DNA of 64,000 nt from Bradyrhizobium sp. CCGE-LA001 (GTDB lineage Bacteria > Pseudomonadota > Alphaproteobacteria > Rhizobiales > Xanthobacteraceae). The stretch covers positions 3,713,501-3,777,500 of the forward strand of contig NZ_CP013949.1 of NCBI RefSeq assembly GCF_000296215.2, in the 5' to 3' direction. The notes under the pieces were generated by a model. The model saw nothing but the letters and a program-made list of their open reading frames with translations, was not told the origin of the DNA and did no database searches. How positions within the stretch are numbered: position 1 is the stretch's first letter; the number at the start of each line of letters is the position of its first letter. Shown piece by piece: positions 51,960 to 59,811 of this stretch. Position numbers and translations under genes: made by a program.

Positions 51960-51988
51960 TTCGGCGCCCCGCATGACGGAGCGCCGAA
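51960..51988. terminator. Hairpin between convergent genes
   Basis: TTCGGCGC (51960-51967) pairs with GCGCCGAA (51981-51988), a perfect 8-bp stem with a 13-base loop, lying between the oxidoreductase stop and the binding-protein stop. No clear T-run on either side, so a terminator role is tentative. Confidence 0.4.
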
Positions 51989-52015
51989 GTTCGATTGCGC
52001 GATAAGCCGCCGGCC

Positions 52016-53335
52016 TTACGGCAGCTTCAGCGATGTCTCCGCGTTGTACGGCTTGAGCGTCTCGTCCGCAGCCTTCTGGGCGGCGATGAGCGCTTCCTTC
52101 GGCTGCTTCTTGCCGTTGAGGACCAGCATCACCTCGTCCTCGAGGTTCTTGCGGACGGGGACGGTCTTGTAGGTCGCAAACCAGGGCTTTGCGACATCGA
52201 GCTGCTCCACGGCGGTCTTGGCGTCCGGGTTCTTGTTCAGGAAGTCCAGCATCTCGGGCGTCTTGTAGGCGGCCATGTTGGGCGCGAAATAGCCGGTGGC
52301 GCGGCTCCACCAGCCGCTCTTCTCGGGCGAGGTCATCCACTTGATCAGCGTCCACGCCGCCTTCTGCTTGTCGGCCTCGAGCCCGGCCGGGACGATCAGC
52401 GAGGCGCCGCCGATCGGCACCGCGTTGCGGACGTTGCGCGGGATGAAGGCGACCCTGTAGTTGAACTTGGCGTTGTCGCGCACATAGGTGAGCGAGCCCG
52501 TCGAGAGCATCATCATCGCGGCATTGCCGGAGATGAAGGAGGTGCTGACGGCAGGTCCGGGCGTCGCGCCGGGCGCATGCACCTTGTGCTTGTAGACGAG
52601 GTCGTTCCACCAGGTGAGCGCGCCGAGCATCGAGGGCGTGTCGTAATACACTTCGCCGCCGAACTCCTCGTTGTAGTAGCGCCCCCCATTGCTCATGGTG
52701 AGCGTTTCCATCATCCAGCCGCAATAGTCATAGGCGCAGGGGATCGCGATGCCCCATTGGGTCACCTTGTCGCCGTCGCGCTTGGTCAGCTTCTTGGCCC
52801 AGTCGGTGAGCTCGGCCCAAGTCTGCGGCGGCTTGTTCGGATCGAGACCGGCTTCCTTGGCCTTGTCGGCGTTGATGTAGAGCAGCGGCGTCGAATTGTG
52901 GAAGGGCACGCCGTAGACCGAGCGGTTGATCACCGCATTGCCCTGCAGCGCGGGGAAGAACTGGCCGAGGAATTGCTCCTTGGTGGTGCCGTCGGCCTTG
53001 ATCAGGGCATCGAGATTGGTGAGCTCGTTCTCGATCTGCATGTCGAGCAGGAAATTCGCCGACATGATCACGGCGGCCGGCGGCTTGCCGGCCTTGATCG
53101 CGGCACGCGTCTTGATCAGCGTGTCGTCGTAGGAGCCGGTGTAGACGGCAGTCGCCTTGATGGCGGAATGGGTCTCGTTGAACTCCTTGATCATGGTGCC
53201 CATGTCGCGGGCGAGCTTGCCGTCGACGGGAACGGGGAAGAACAGGTCGATCTCGGTCGGACCTTCGGCCATCGCCGGGACGGCGAGGGCGCTTACCATG
53301 GCAAGACCCAGCATGAGCCTGCGGGAGAACAGCAT
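52016..53335 (-). CDS. ABC-transporter substrate-binding protein (sugar/glycerol-3-phosphate type)
   Basis: A 439-residue periplasmic protein. The signal peptide is MLFSRRLMLGLAMVSALAVP with cleavage after AMA. The mature part fits the UgpB/MalE-like group: IDLFFPVPVDGKLARDMGTM near the N-terminus, FHNSTPLLYINADKAKEAGL (about 133-152), TWAELTDWAKKLTKRDG, and GGASLIVPAGLEADKQKAAW. The context with two permeases and a phosphodiesterase suggests a glycerophosphodiester or polyol phosphate ligand. It is the last gene of the minus-strand operon, 11 bp after the second permease. Confidence 0.9.
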   Translation of the reverse strand: MLFSRRLMLGLAMVSALAVPAMAEGPTEIDLFFPVPVDGKLARDMGTMIKEFNETHSAIKATAVYTGSYDDTLIKTRAAIKAGKPPAAVIMSANFLLDMQIENELTNLDALIKADGTTKEQFLGQFFPALQGNAVINRSVYGVPFHNSTPLLYINADKAKEAGLDPNKPPQTWAELTDWAKKLTKRDGDKVTQWGIAIPCAYDYCGWMMETLTMSNGGRYYNEEFGGEVYYDTPSMLGALTWWNDLVYKHKVHAPGATPGPAVSTSFISGNAAMMMLSTGSLTYVRDNAKFNYRVAFIPRNVRNAVPIGGASLIVPAGLEADKQKAAWTLIKWMTSPEKSGWWSRATGYFAPNMAAYKTPEMLDFLNKNPDAKTAVEQLDVAKPWFATYKTVPVRKNLEDEVMLVLNGKKQPKEALIAAQKAADETLKPYNAETSLKLP

Positions 53336-53346
53336 CGGAAAATCTC

Positions 53347-54216
53347 CTATTTGATGCCTGAGGTGACGAAAGAGCTGATGAAGCGCTTTTGGAAGATCAG
53401 GAAAGTGATGAGCAGCGGCGCGATGACCATGAGCGTGCCGGCGGCGATGGTGCCCCAGGCCTGCGTGCCTTCGGCGGTCGCGGTGAAGACCGACAGGCCA
53501 ACCGTGAGCGGCCGCTTGTCCGGCGAATTGATCACCATCAGCGGCCATAGGAAGTCATTCCAGTGGCTGGTGACGGAGATGATGGCGAACGCCGAGAAGC
53601 TCGGCATCGACAGCGGCACGTAGATGTGGCGGATGCGCTGGAACAGGCCGGCACCGTCGATCAGCGCGGCATCTTCGAGCTCGGTCGGAATGGCTTCGAA
53701 GGCCTGCCGTATCAGGAAGGTGCCGAAGGCGGACGCGAAGAACGGCATCATCACGCCGGTGAGCGTGTCATAGAGGCCGAGCTGTGCCACCAGGGTCAGG
53801 TTGGGCACGATCAGCAGCACCGGCACCAGCATCAGCTGCATCAGGAACAGGTAGAAGATCAGCGTCTTGCCGGCGAATGCGAGGCGCGCAAAGGCAAAGC
53901 CCGCCAGCGTGATGGTGACGAACTGCACCAAGAGGATGCCGGCGCAGATGATCGTGGTGTTGAGCGTGTAGCGCGGGAAATCGCCGATCTCCCAGGCGTC
54001 CCTGATGTTGTCGAGCGTCGGCGTCAGGCTCGGCATCAGCTCCGCCATGAGGTTGATGCCGTCGGAGGGCGGGCGCAGCGTCGCCACGCCCATCCACAGG
54101 AACGGGATCAGCCAGACCAGCGCGAGCAGCACGGTCAGCACGAAGCCGAGCTTCGGGGTGATCTCGTTTCGCGTGGCGAGCGGCGCGTCCTTCCACAGCC
54201 TGTCGATCAGCGTCAT
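53347..54216 (-). CDS. ABC-transporter permease (UgpE/MalG type)
   Basis: A 289-residue inner-membrane protein with six helices. The EAA loop has EAIPTELEDAALIDGAGLFQ (about 165-184) followed by RIRHIYVPLSMP, which docks on the ATPase. It overlaps the upstream permease stop by 4 bp (ATGA), so their translation is coupled. It pairs with the permease at 54213-55163. Confidence 0.93.
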   Translation of the reverse strand: MTLIDRLWKDAPLATRNEITPKLGFVLTVLLALVWLIPFLWMGVATLRPPSDGINLMAELMPSLTPTLDNIRDAWEIGDFPRYTLNTTIICAGILLVQFVTITLAGFAFARLAFAGKTLIFYLFLMQLMLVPVLLIVPNLTLVAQLGLYDTLTGVMMPFFASAFGTFLIRQAFEAIPTELEDAALIDGAGLFQRIRHIYVPLSMPSFSAFAIISVTSHWNDFLWPLMVINSPDKRPLTVGLSVFTATAEGTQAWGTIAAGTLMVIAPLLITFLIFQKRFISSFVTSGIK

Positions 54217-55163
54217 GGCCCGCCCTCGCGGTTCGCCAGCGTGCGGAAAGACAGCGCGGTGAGGCCCATCAGCGCGGCGAGCGTCAACAGCGTCGCCGCC
54301 GAGGCCTTGCCGATGTCGTAGTGCTCGACCGCTTGCTGGTAGATGTAGAACAGCACGAGATTGGTCGAATTCGCGGGGCCGCCCTTGGTCATGACGAAGA
54401 CGTGGTCGACCTGCGTCACCGCATTGAGCGTGGCGATCACGATGACGAACAGGAAGGTAGGCTTGAGCTCCGGCAGGATGATGTAGCGCAGGCGCTGGAA
54501 CGGGCCGGCACCGTCGAGATGCGCCGCCTCCATCACGTCCTCCGGCACGGCCTGGAGGCCGGCGAGGAAGAACAGCATGTAATAGCCGGCATTCTTCCAG
54601 ATCGTGATCACCATGATCACTGACAGCGCGATATCGGGGTCGCCGAGCCAGTTCGGCAGCACCGGAAGCAGCCGGCCGATGTAATAGTCGAGCAGGCCGA
54701 CATTCGGCAGGAAGATGAACAGGAACAGCGCGGCGGCCGCGACCATCGGAATCAGCACCGGCAGGAACAGCGCGGCGCGAAGCGCACTGGTCACCGCATT
54801 GGTGCGTGTGAGCGCGAGCGCAAACAAGAGCGCCAGGCCGATGCTCGGGATCGCGGTGCCGACGGCATAGATGAGATTGTTGACGACCGCTCCGGTGAAG
54901 GCGGGATCGGCGAGCACCGCACTGATGTTGTCGAGCCCGACGAAGCGGACCGGGGCCTTCGGCGTGGTGCGCTGGTAGAGCGCATCGATGAGCACGCGGC
55001 CCATCGCGCCGTAGGTGAACAGCGCGAGGAAGATCAGCGATGGCAGCAACAGCAGATAGGCCGGCAGCGAAGCCTTGAAACCGCTGGAGAAGCGCTTGAG
55101 AACGTGCAGACGCGGTGCCGCCGAGGTCGCGACCGGGAGAGCCGCGGGTTCAGCAAGGCTCAT
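54213..55163 (-). CDS. ABC-transporter permease (UgpA/MalF type)
   Basis: A 316-residue inner-membrane protein starting MSLAEPAALPVATSAAPRLH. The N-terminal polar segment precedes six helices. The EAA loop AVPEDVMEAAHLDGAGPFQR (about 207-226), then LRYIILPELKPT, is the coupling site for an ATP-binding subunit. Its start overlaps the phosphodiesterase stop by 4 bp (ATGA). No ATPase gene is adjacent in the window. Confidence 0.93.
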   Translation of the reverse strand: MSLAEPAALPVATSAAPRLHVLKRFSSGFKASLPAYLLLLPSLIFLALFTYGAMGRVLIDALYQRTTPKAPVRFVGLDNISAVLADPAFTGAVVNNLIYAVGTAIPSIGLALLFALALTRTNAVTSALRAALFLPVLIPMVAAAALFLFIFLPNVGLLDYYIGRLLPVLPNWLGDPDIALSVIMVITIWKNAGYYMLFFLAGLQAVPEDVMEAAHLDGAGPFQRLRYIILPELKPTFLFVIVIATLNAVTQVDHVFVMTKGGPANSTNLVLFYIYQQAVEHYDIGKASAATLLTLAALMGLTALSFRTLANREGGP

Positions 55164-56011
55164 CTCACCGCCGCGAATTTGAGCGCATAGTCGCGGCCGT
55201 CCATTCCCGCGGGCGGCTCGAACGGGAAGCGCAGACTGGTGTCGAGGAAGTCGTGGCTGTGCACGATCAGGCTCTCATCGTCGATCAGTGCCACGCCGTA
55301 GGAGGGCGGCTCGTGGCTGGCCAGATGCGGAGCTGTGGGGTCGAGATCGAACCAGACCTGGTGGTTGGTGCCCTTCAGCGTCGAGAAAGGGATTTTGCCG
55401 TAGCTGCCGAAGATCGGCCGATGCACGTGGCCGAAGAAGAGATGACGGATGCGGCTGCGATAGGGCGCGATCACCTCGGCGAACTCCGCGCTCTGCTTCA
55501 GCGCGATCTCGTCCATCGCGAGCACGCCGACTGGGAAGGGCGGATGATGCATGAAGACGACGAACGGCGTGTCGGCGGGGGCTGCCGCGAGCGTGCTCGC
55601 GAGCCAGCCGAGACGCTTTGCGCACATCTCGCCGGCGTGGCTGGTCTCGTCCAGCGTGTCCAGGAAGACGAACAGCCCGTGCTCGGTGGTGCGCGTGCCC
55701 TGCACGAAGCCGTTGGCATCGCGCGGCGCAGCCTTCAGGCTGTCGAGGCAGGTAACGCGGCGATCGTGATTGCCGACCATGGCGATGTAGGGAATCTTCA
55801 GCGCGGCCATCGCTTCGGCAAAGTTGGCATAGGACTCCGGCTCGCCCCAATGAGTGAGGTCGCCGGTCACGACGGCGAAGGCGGCATCGGACTGGTGCTG
55901 GTTGATGTCGGCAATCGCCGCGTCGAGCTGGGCGCGCGGGTCAAGGCCGTAGAGCATCGAGCCGGGATTTGCGAGATGCGTGTCGGTGAGGTGGATGAAT
56001 TTGAAGGGCAT
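55160..56011 (-). CDS. Calcineurin-like metallophosphoesterase (CpdA/Icc-like or glycerophosphodiesterase)
   Basis: A 283-residue protein with the full metallophosphoesterase set: FIHLTDTHL (D10, H12), VVTGDLTHWGEPE, MVGNHDRR, MHHPPFP and LFFGHVHRP. It would hydrolyse phosphodiesters with two metal ions. As first gene of a coupled operon with an ABC importer it may hydrolyse the imported ligand, for instance a glycerophosphodiester; no signal peptide is apparent, so it is probably cytosolic. Alternatives are cyclic-nucleotide phosphodiesterase. Confidence 0.9.
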   Translation of the reverse strand: MPFKFIHLTDTHLANPGSMLYGLDPRAQLDAAIADINQHQSDAAFAVVTGDLTHWGEPESYANFAEAMAALKIPYIAMVGNHDRRVTCLDSLKAAPRDANGFVQGTRTTEHGLFVFLDTLDETSHAGEMCAKRLGWLASTLAAAPADTPFVVFMHHPPFPVGVLAMDEIALKQSAEFAEVIAPYRSRIRHLFFGHVHRPIFGSYGKIPFSTLKGTNHQVWFDLDPTAPHLASHEPPSYGVALIDDESLIVHSHDFLDTSLRFPFEPPAGMDGRDYALKFAAVR

Positions 56012-56211
56012 GGCGCTGCATCGGGACTGTCTGGAGGAGGGACGTCTCCGGCAAGACGACCTGACAGGCGGTTAGAGCGCGTGTGTTTCAGTTTGATGAC
56101 AGCGGTTCCGCGGACGGGTCGTGTTCACAGGAGCCGCCGAACAGGAGTTGCATAGCGCACCGCGCATCAATCTCATGAATCAATCAGAGCGCGATGCCGA
56201 TTAAGCCAGGT

Positions 56212-57684
56212 TCACGTCCCGCAGAACGTCTGCAACACCCGCTGGTCCGGCAGCGGCGGATCGGCGTAGGCCGCATACTCCGGCTGGTCCTCGAACGGTT
56301 TCGCCAGCACCTGCACCAGCTCCTCGAACGGCGCGAAATCGTCCTCGTTGACCGCGGCCTGGATCACGGCCTCGACGCGGTGGTTGCGCGGAATGAACAG
56401 AGGATTGACGGCGTGCATGGCGGCCTGTCGCTCAGCGGCGCTCTGCGGCTCCAGCGCGATGCGCGCCCGCCAGCGGCCGGCCCATTCGTCGAAGGCCGCG
56501 GGCTCCATGAACTGGGCGCGCACGTCGGCGCCGTCATCGGCCGCGGCCTCACCGAGCTTGCGGAAGGTGAGGGTGAAGTCGGCCTGGTTCTTGGCCATGG
56601 CGTCGAGCAGGTCCTGGATCAGCGCCTCGTCGCCGTCGCGCTCGGTGAACAGGCCGACCTTCCTGCGCAGGCCGGACTGATAGGCGGCGCTGAACTGGTC
56701 CGAGAAGGCGCCGAGAATGTCCTGGGCTTCCGCGATTGCCTTCTCCTGGTCGTCGGAGAACAGCGGCAGCAGGCATTCGGCGAGGCGCGTCAGATTCCAC
56801 AAGCCGATGCGCGGCTGGTTGGCATAGGCGTAGCGGCCCATCTCGTCGATCGACGAGAACACCTGCGCGGGATTGTAGGCATCTATGAAGGCGCAGGGGC
56901 CGTAATCGATGGTCTCGCCGGAGATGGAGGTGTTGTCGGTGTTCATCACGCCGTGGATGAAGCCGACCAGCAGCCAGCGTGCGATGAGCTCGGCCTGGCG
57001 CGCAACGATAGCGGCGAGCAGGTCATGATAGGGCCGCTTCGCCTGAAGCAGGTCAGGGTAATGACGCGTGATGACGTGGTCGGCGAGCCGGCGGATCGCC
57101 TCGGTGTCGCGGCGGACGGCGAAGAACTGGAAGGTGCCGACACGGATGTGGCTGGAGGCGACGCGGGTCAGCACCGCCCCGGGCAACGCGGTCTCGCGGA
57201 TGACGTGCTCGCCGGTGACGACGGCGGCGAGCGAGCGGGTGGTCGGGATGCCGAGCGCGAACATCGCTTCGCTGACGATGTATTCGCGCAGGACCGGCCC
57301 GAGCGCCGCGCGGCCGTCGCCGCGGCGGGAGAACGGGGTGGGGCCGCTTCCCTTGAGCTGGATGTCGCGGCGAACGCCGTTCCGGTCGATGACCTCGCCG
57401 AGCAGGATGGCGCGGCCGTCGCCGAGCTGGGGCACGAAATGCCCGAACTGGTGGCCGGCATAGGCCATGGCGATGGGATCGGCTCCGGCGGGAACCGTCT
57501 TGCCGGCCAGGATCTCGGCGCCTTCCGGGGTCTCCAAAAGGTCGGGATCGAGCCCGAGCTGGAGCGCCAGCGGCCGGTTCAGCTTGATCAGCCGGGGCGC
57601 GGCCACGGGGGTCGGCGCGACGCGGGCGAAGAAGCTGTCCGGCAGCGCCGAATAGGAGTTCTGGAAGGGGAAATGGACGGTCAT
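56212..57684 (-). CDS. selO: Protein adenylyltransferase SelO (YdiU family)
   Basis: A 490-residue pseudokinase-fold enzyme that transfers AMP from ATP to hydroxyls on protein targets. Landmarks are LAGKTVPAGADPIAMAYAGH (about 61-80), FGHFVPQLGDGRAILLGE, LKGSGPTPFSRRGDGRAALG (about 108-127), and the metal and catalytic block VMNTDNTSISGETIDYGPCA (about 245-264). The C-terminus ends TFCGT with a redox Cys, where selenoprotein homologues have Sec. ATG 57684 is the family start; the frame is open to 57906 but would overlap aspS. Confidence 0.95.
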   Translation of the reverse strand: MTVHFPFQNSYSALPDSFFARVAPTPVAAPRLIKLNRPLALQLGLDPDLLETPEGAEILAGKTVPAGADPIAMAYAGHQFGHFVPQLGDGRAILLGEVIDRNGVRRDIQLKGSGPTPFSRRGDGRAALGPVLREYIVSEAMFALGIPTTRSLAAVVTGEHVIRETALPGAVLTRVASSHIRVGTFQFFAVRRDTEAIRRLADHVITRHYPDLLQAKRPYHDLLAAIVARQAELIARWLLVGFIHGVMNTDNTSISGETIDYGPCAFIDAYNPAQVFSSIDEMGRYAYANQPRIGLWNLTRLAECLLPLFSDDQEKAIAEAQDILGAFSDQFSAAYQSGLRRKVGLFTERDGDEALIQDLLDAMAKNQADFTLTFRKLGEAAADDGADVRAQFMEPAAFDEWAGRWRARIALEPQSAAERQAAMHAVNPLFIPRNHRVEAVIQAAVNEDDFAPFEELVQVLAKPFEDQPEYAAYADPPLPDQRVLQTFCGT

Positions 57685-57881
57685 GGGCTCAAGATAGGGC
57701 TGGAACGCCTGATGGCAAAGGCTCGGTCTTTCGATAAGCCAAAAAGGGGCCTTTCGGGTCCAAAACGGGGCGTTCCCTTGGTTGCCGCCTTGGTCCTCGT
57801 CGGGTAAACCCTGCCGCAACTTCGGACCGGTCGTTTCAGGCCGTTCGATTCGCTTCCTCCGACATTGATTTTGGGACGACC

Positions 57882-59654
57882 ATGCATCGCTACCGGTCAC
57901 ACACATGCGGCGCGCTCCGCGAGAGCAACATCGGCGAGACGGTCCGCCTGTCAGGCTGGGTCCATCGCGTTCGCGACCATGGCGGCGTGCTGTTCATCGA
58001 CCTGCGCGACCATTACGGCCTGACCCAGTGCGTGGTCGATCCGGACTCGCCGGCATTCTCGCTGGCCGAGAAGCTGCGCTCGGAATTCGTGGTGCGGATG
58101 GACGGCAAGGCACGCCGCCGCCCCGAGGGCACCGACAATGACGATCTGCCCACCGGGAAGGTCGAGGTCTATATCAGCGAGATGGAGGTGTTGGGCCCCG
58201 CGGGCGACCTGCCGTTGCCGGTGTTCGGCGACCAGGAATACCCGGAAGACATCCGCCTGAAGTACCGCTTCCTCGATTTGCGCCGCGAGAAGCTGCACCA
58301 GAACATCATGACGCGCGTCGAGATCATCAAGTCGATGCGCCGGCGGATGGAGGGGCAGGGCTTCTTCGAGTTCAACACCCCGATCCTGACCGCGTCCTCG
58401 CCGGAAGGCGCGCGCGACTTCCTGGTGCCCTCGCGCATCCATCCCGGCAAGTTCTACGCGCTGCCGCAGGCGCCGCAGCAGTACAAGCAGCTCCTGATGA
58501 TGTCGGGCTTCGACCGCTACTTCCAGATCGCACCCTGCTTCCGCGACGAGGACCCGCGCGCCGACCGTCTGCCGGGCGAGTTCTACCAGCTCGACGTCGA
58601 GATGAGCTTCGTCACGCAGGACGACGTCTTCGCGGCGATGGAGCCCGTGATCACCGGCGTGTTCGAGGAGTTCGCCAAAGGCAAGCCGGTGACCAAGGGC
58701 TGGCGCCGGATTCCGTTCGCCGAAGCCTTGCGCAAATACGGCAGCGACAAGCCGGACCTGCGCAACCCCATCGAGATGCAGGACGTCTCCGAGCATTTCC
58801 GCGGCTCCGGCTTCAAGGTTTTCGCGCGCATGCTCGAGGACCCCAAGAACCAGGTCTGGGCCATTCCCGCTGCGGGCGGTGGCAGCCGCGCGTTCTGCGA
58901 CCGCATGAATTCGTGGGCGCAGGGCGAGGGCCAGCCCGGTCTCGGCTACATCATGTGGCGCGAGGGCGGTGAGGGCGCTGGGCCCCTTGCGAACAACATC
59001 GGGCCCGAGCGCACCGCTGCGATCCGCGCGCAGCTCGGCGTCAAGGAAGGCGATGCCGCCTTCTTCGTCGCCGGCGATCCCGACAAGTTCTGGAAGTTCT
59101 CAGGGCTCGCCCGTAACAAGGTCGGCGAGGAATTGAACCTCACCGACAAGGAGCGGTTCGAGCTCGCCTGGATCGTCGACTTCCCGATGTACGAGTACAA
59201 CGAGGACGACAAGAAGGTCGACTTCTCGCACAATCCGTTCTCGATGCCGCAGGGCGGCCTGGAGGCGCTGAAGGGCCAGGACCCGCTGACCATCAAGGCG
59301 TTCCAGTACGACATCACATGCAACGGTTACGAGATCGCCTCGGGCGGCATTCGCAACCACGTGCCGGAAGCGATGGTCAAGGCGTTCGAGATCGCCGGTT
59401 ACGGCGAGCAGGAAGTGGTCGACCGCTTCGGCGGCATGTACCGCGCCTTCCAGTACGGCGCTCCGCCGCATGGCGGCATGGCTGCCGGCGTTGACCGCAT
59501 CGTGATGCTCCTGTGCGGCACCACCAATCTGCGCGAGATCTCGCTGTTCCCGATGAACCAGCAGGCCATGGACCTCCTGATGGGCGCGCCGTCGGAGGCC
59601 ACCACGAAGCAGCTCCGCGAGCTGCATGTGCGGGTGAACCTGCCGCAAAAGTGA
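57882..59654 (+). CDS. aspS: Aspartyl-tRNA synthetase
   Basis: Charges tRNA-Asp (in this group often also tRNA-Asn before amidation). The 590 residues contain an N-terminal OB fold (RLSGWVHRVRDHGGVLFIDL), class II motif 1, motif 2 (FRDEDPRADRLPGEFYQLDV, about 216-235), a bacterial insert domain (about 290-410) and motif 3 (HGGMAAGVDRIVMLLCG, about 529-545). ATG 57882 is the normal start. It is divergent from selO with about 200 bp between. Confidence 0.97.
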   Translation: MHRYRSHTCGALRESNIGETVRLSGWVHRVRDHGGVLFIDLRDHYGLTQCVVDPDSPAFSLAEKLRSEFVVRMDGKARRRPEGTDNDDLPTGKVEVYISEMEVLGPAGDLPLPVFGDQEYPEDIRLKYRFLDLRREKLHQNIMTRVEIIKSMRRRMEGQGFFEFNTPILTASSPEGARDFLVPSRIHPGKFYALPQAPQQYKQLLMMSGFDRYFQIAPCFRDEDPRADRLPGEFYQLDVEMSFVTQDDVFAAMEPVITGVFEEFAKGKPVTKGWRRIPFAEALRKYGSDKPDLRNPIEMQDVSEHFRGSGFKVFARMLEDPKNQVWAIPAAGGGSRAFCDRMNSWAQGEGQPGLGYIMWREGGEGAGPLANNIGPERTAAIRAQLGVKEGDAAFFVAGDPDKFWKFSGLARNKVGEELNLTDKERFELAWIVDFPMYEYNEDDKKVDFSHNPFSMPQGGLEALKGQDPLTIKAFQYDITCNGYEIASGGIRNHVPEAMVKAFEIAGYGEQEVVDRFGGMYRAFQYGAPPHGGMAAGVDRIVMLLCGTTNLREISLFPMNQQAMDLLMGAPSEATTKQLRELHVRVNLPQK

Positions 59655-59670
59655 GGGCTTCGATTGCTCT

Positions 59671-59804
59671 CGTGCCCCGGACGCAGCGCAGCGCTTCTTC
59701 AGCGGTGCGCTGCAGAGCCGGGGCCCATGTCTCGGCGAAGGGTGAGTATTCTGGGTCCCGGCTCTGCGCCGCGTCATTTCATGCCGCGCCGCGTCCGGTA
59801 CACG
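59671..59804. repeat. Palindromic intergenic repeat of Bradyrhizobium type
   Basis: Outer arms CGTGCCCCGGACGC (59671-59684) and GCGTCCGGTACACG (59791-59804) pair at 12 of 14 positions. Inner arms CAGAGCCGGGGCCCA (59713-59727) and TGGGTCCCGGCTCTG (59752-59766) pair at 14 of 15. This is a second type of the dispersed palindromes common between Bradyrhizobium genes, here between the convergent aspS and the AsmA-like gene. Confidence 0.75.
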
Positions 59805-59811
59805 AGATCAA

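Noticed and set aside
56194..57807. 537-codon plus-strand frame opposite selO
   Set aside because: Shadow frame; SelO motifs and normal length are found on the minus strand.
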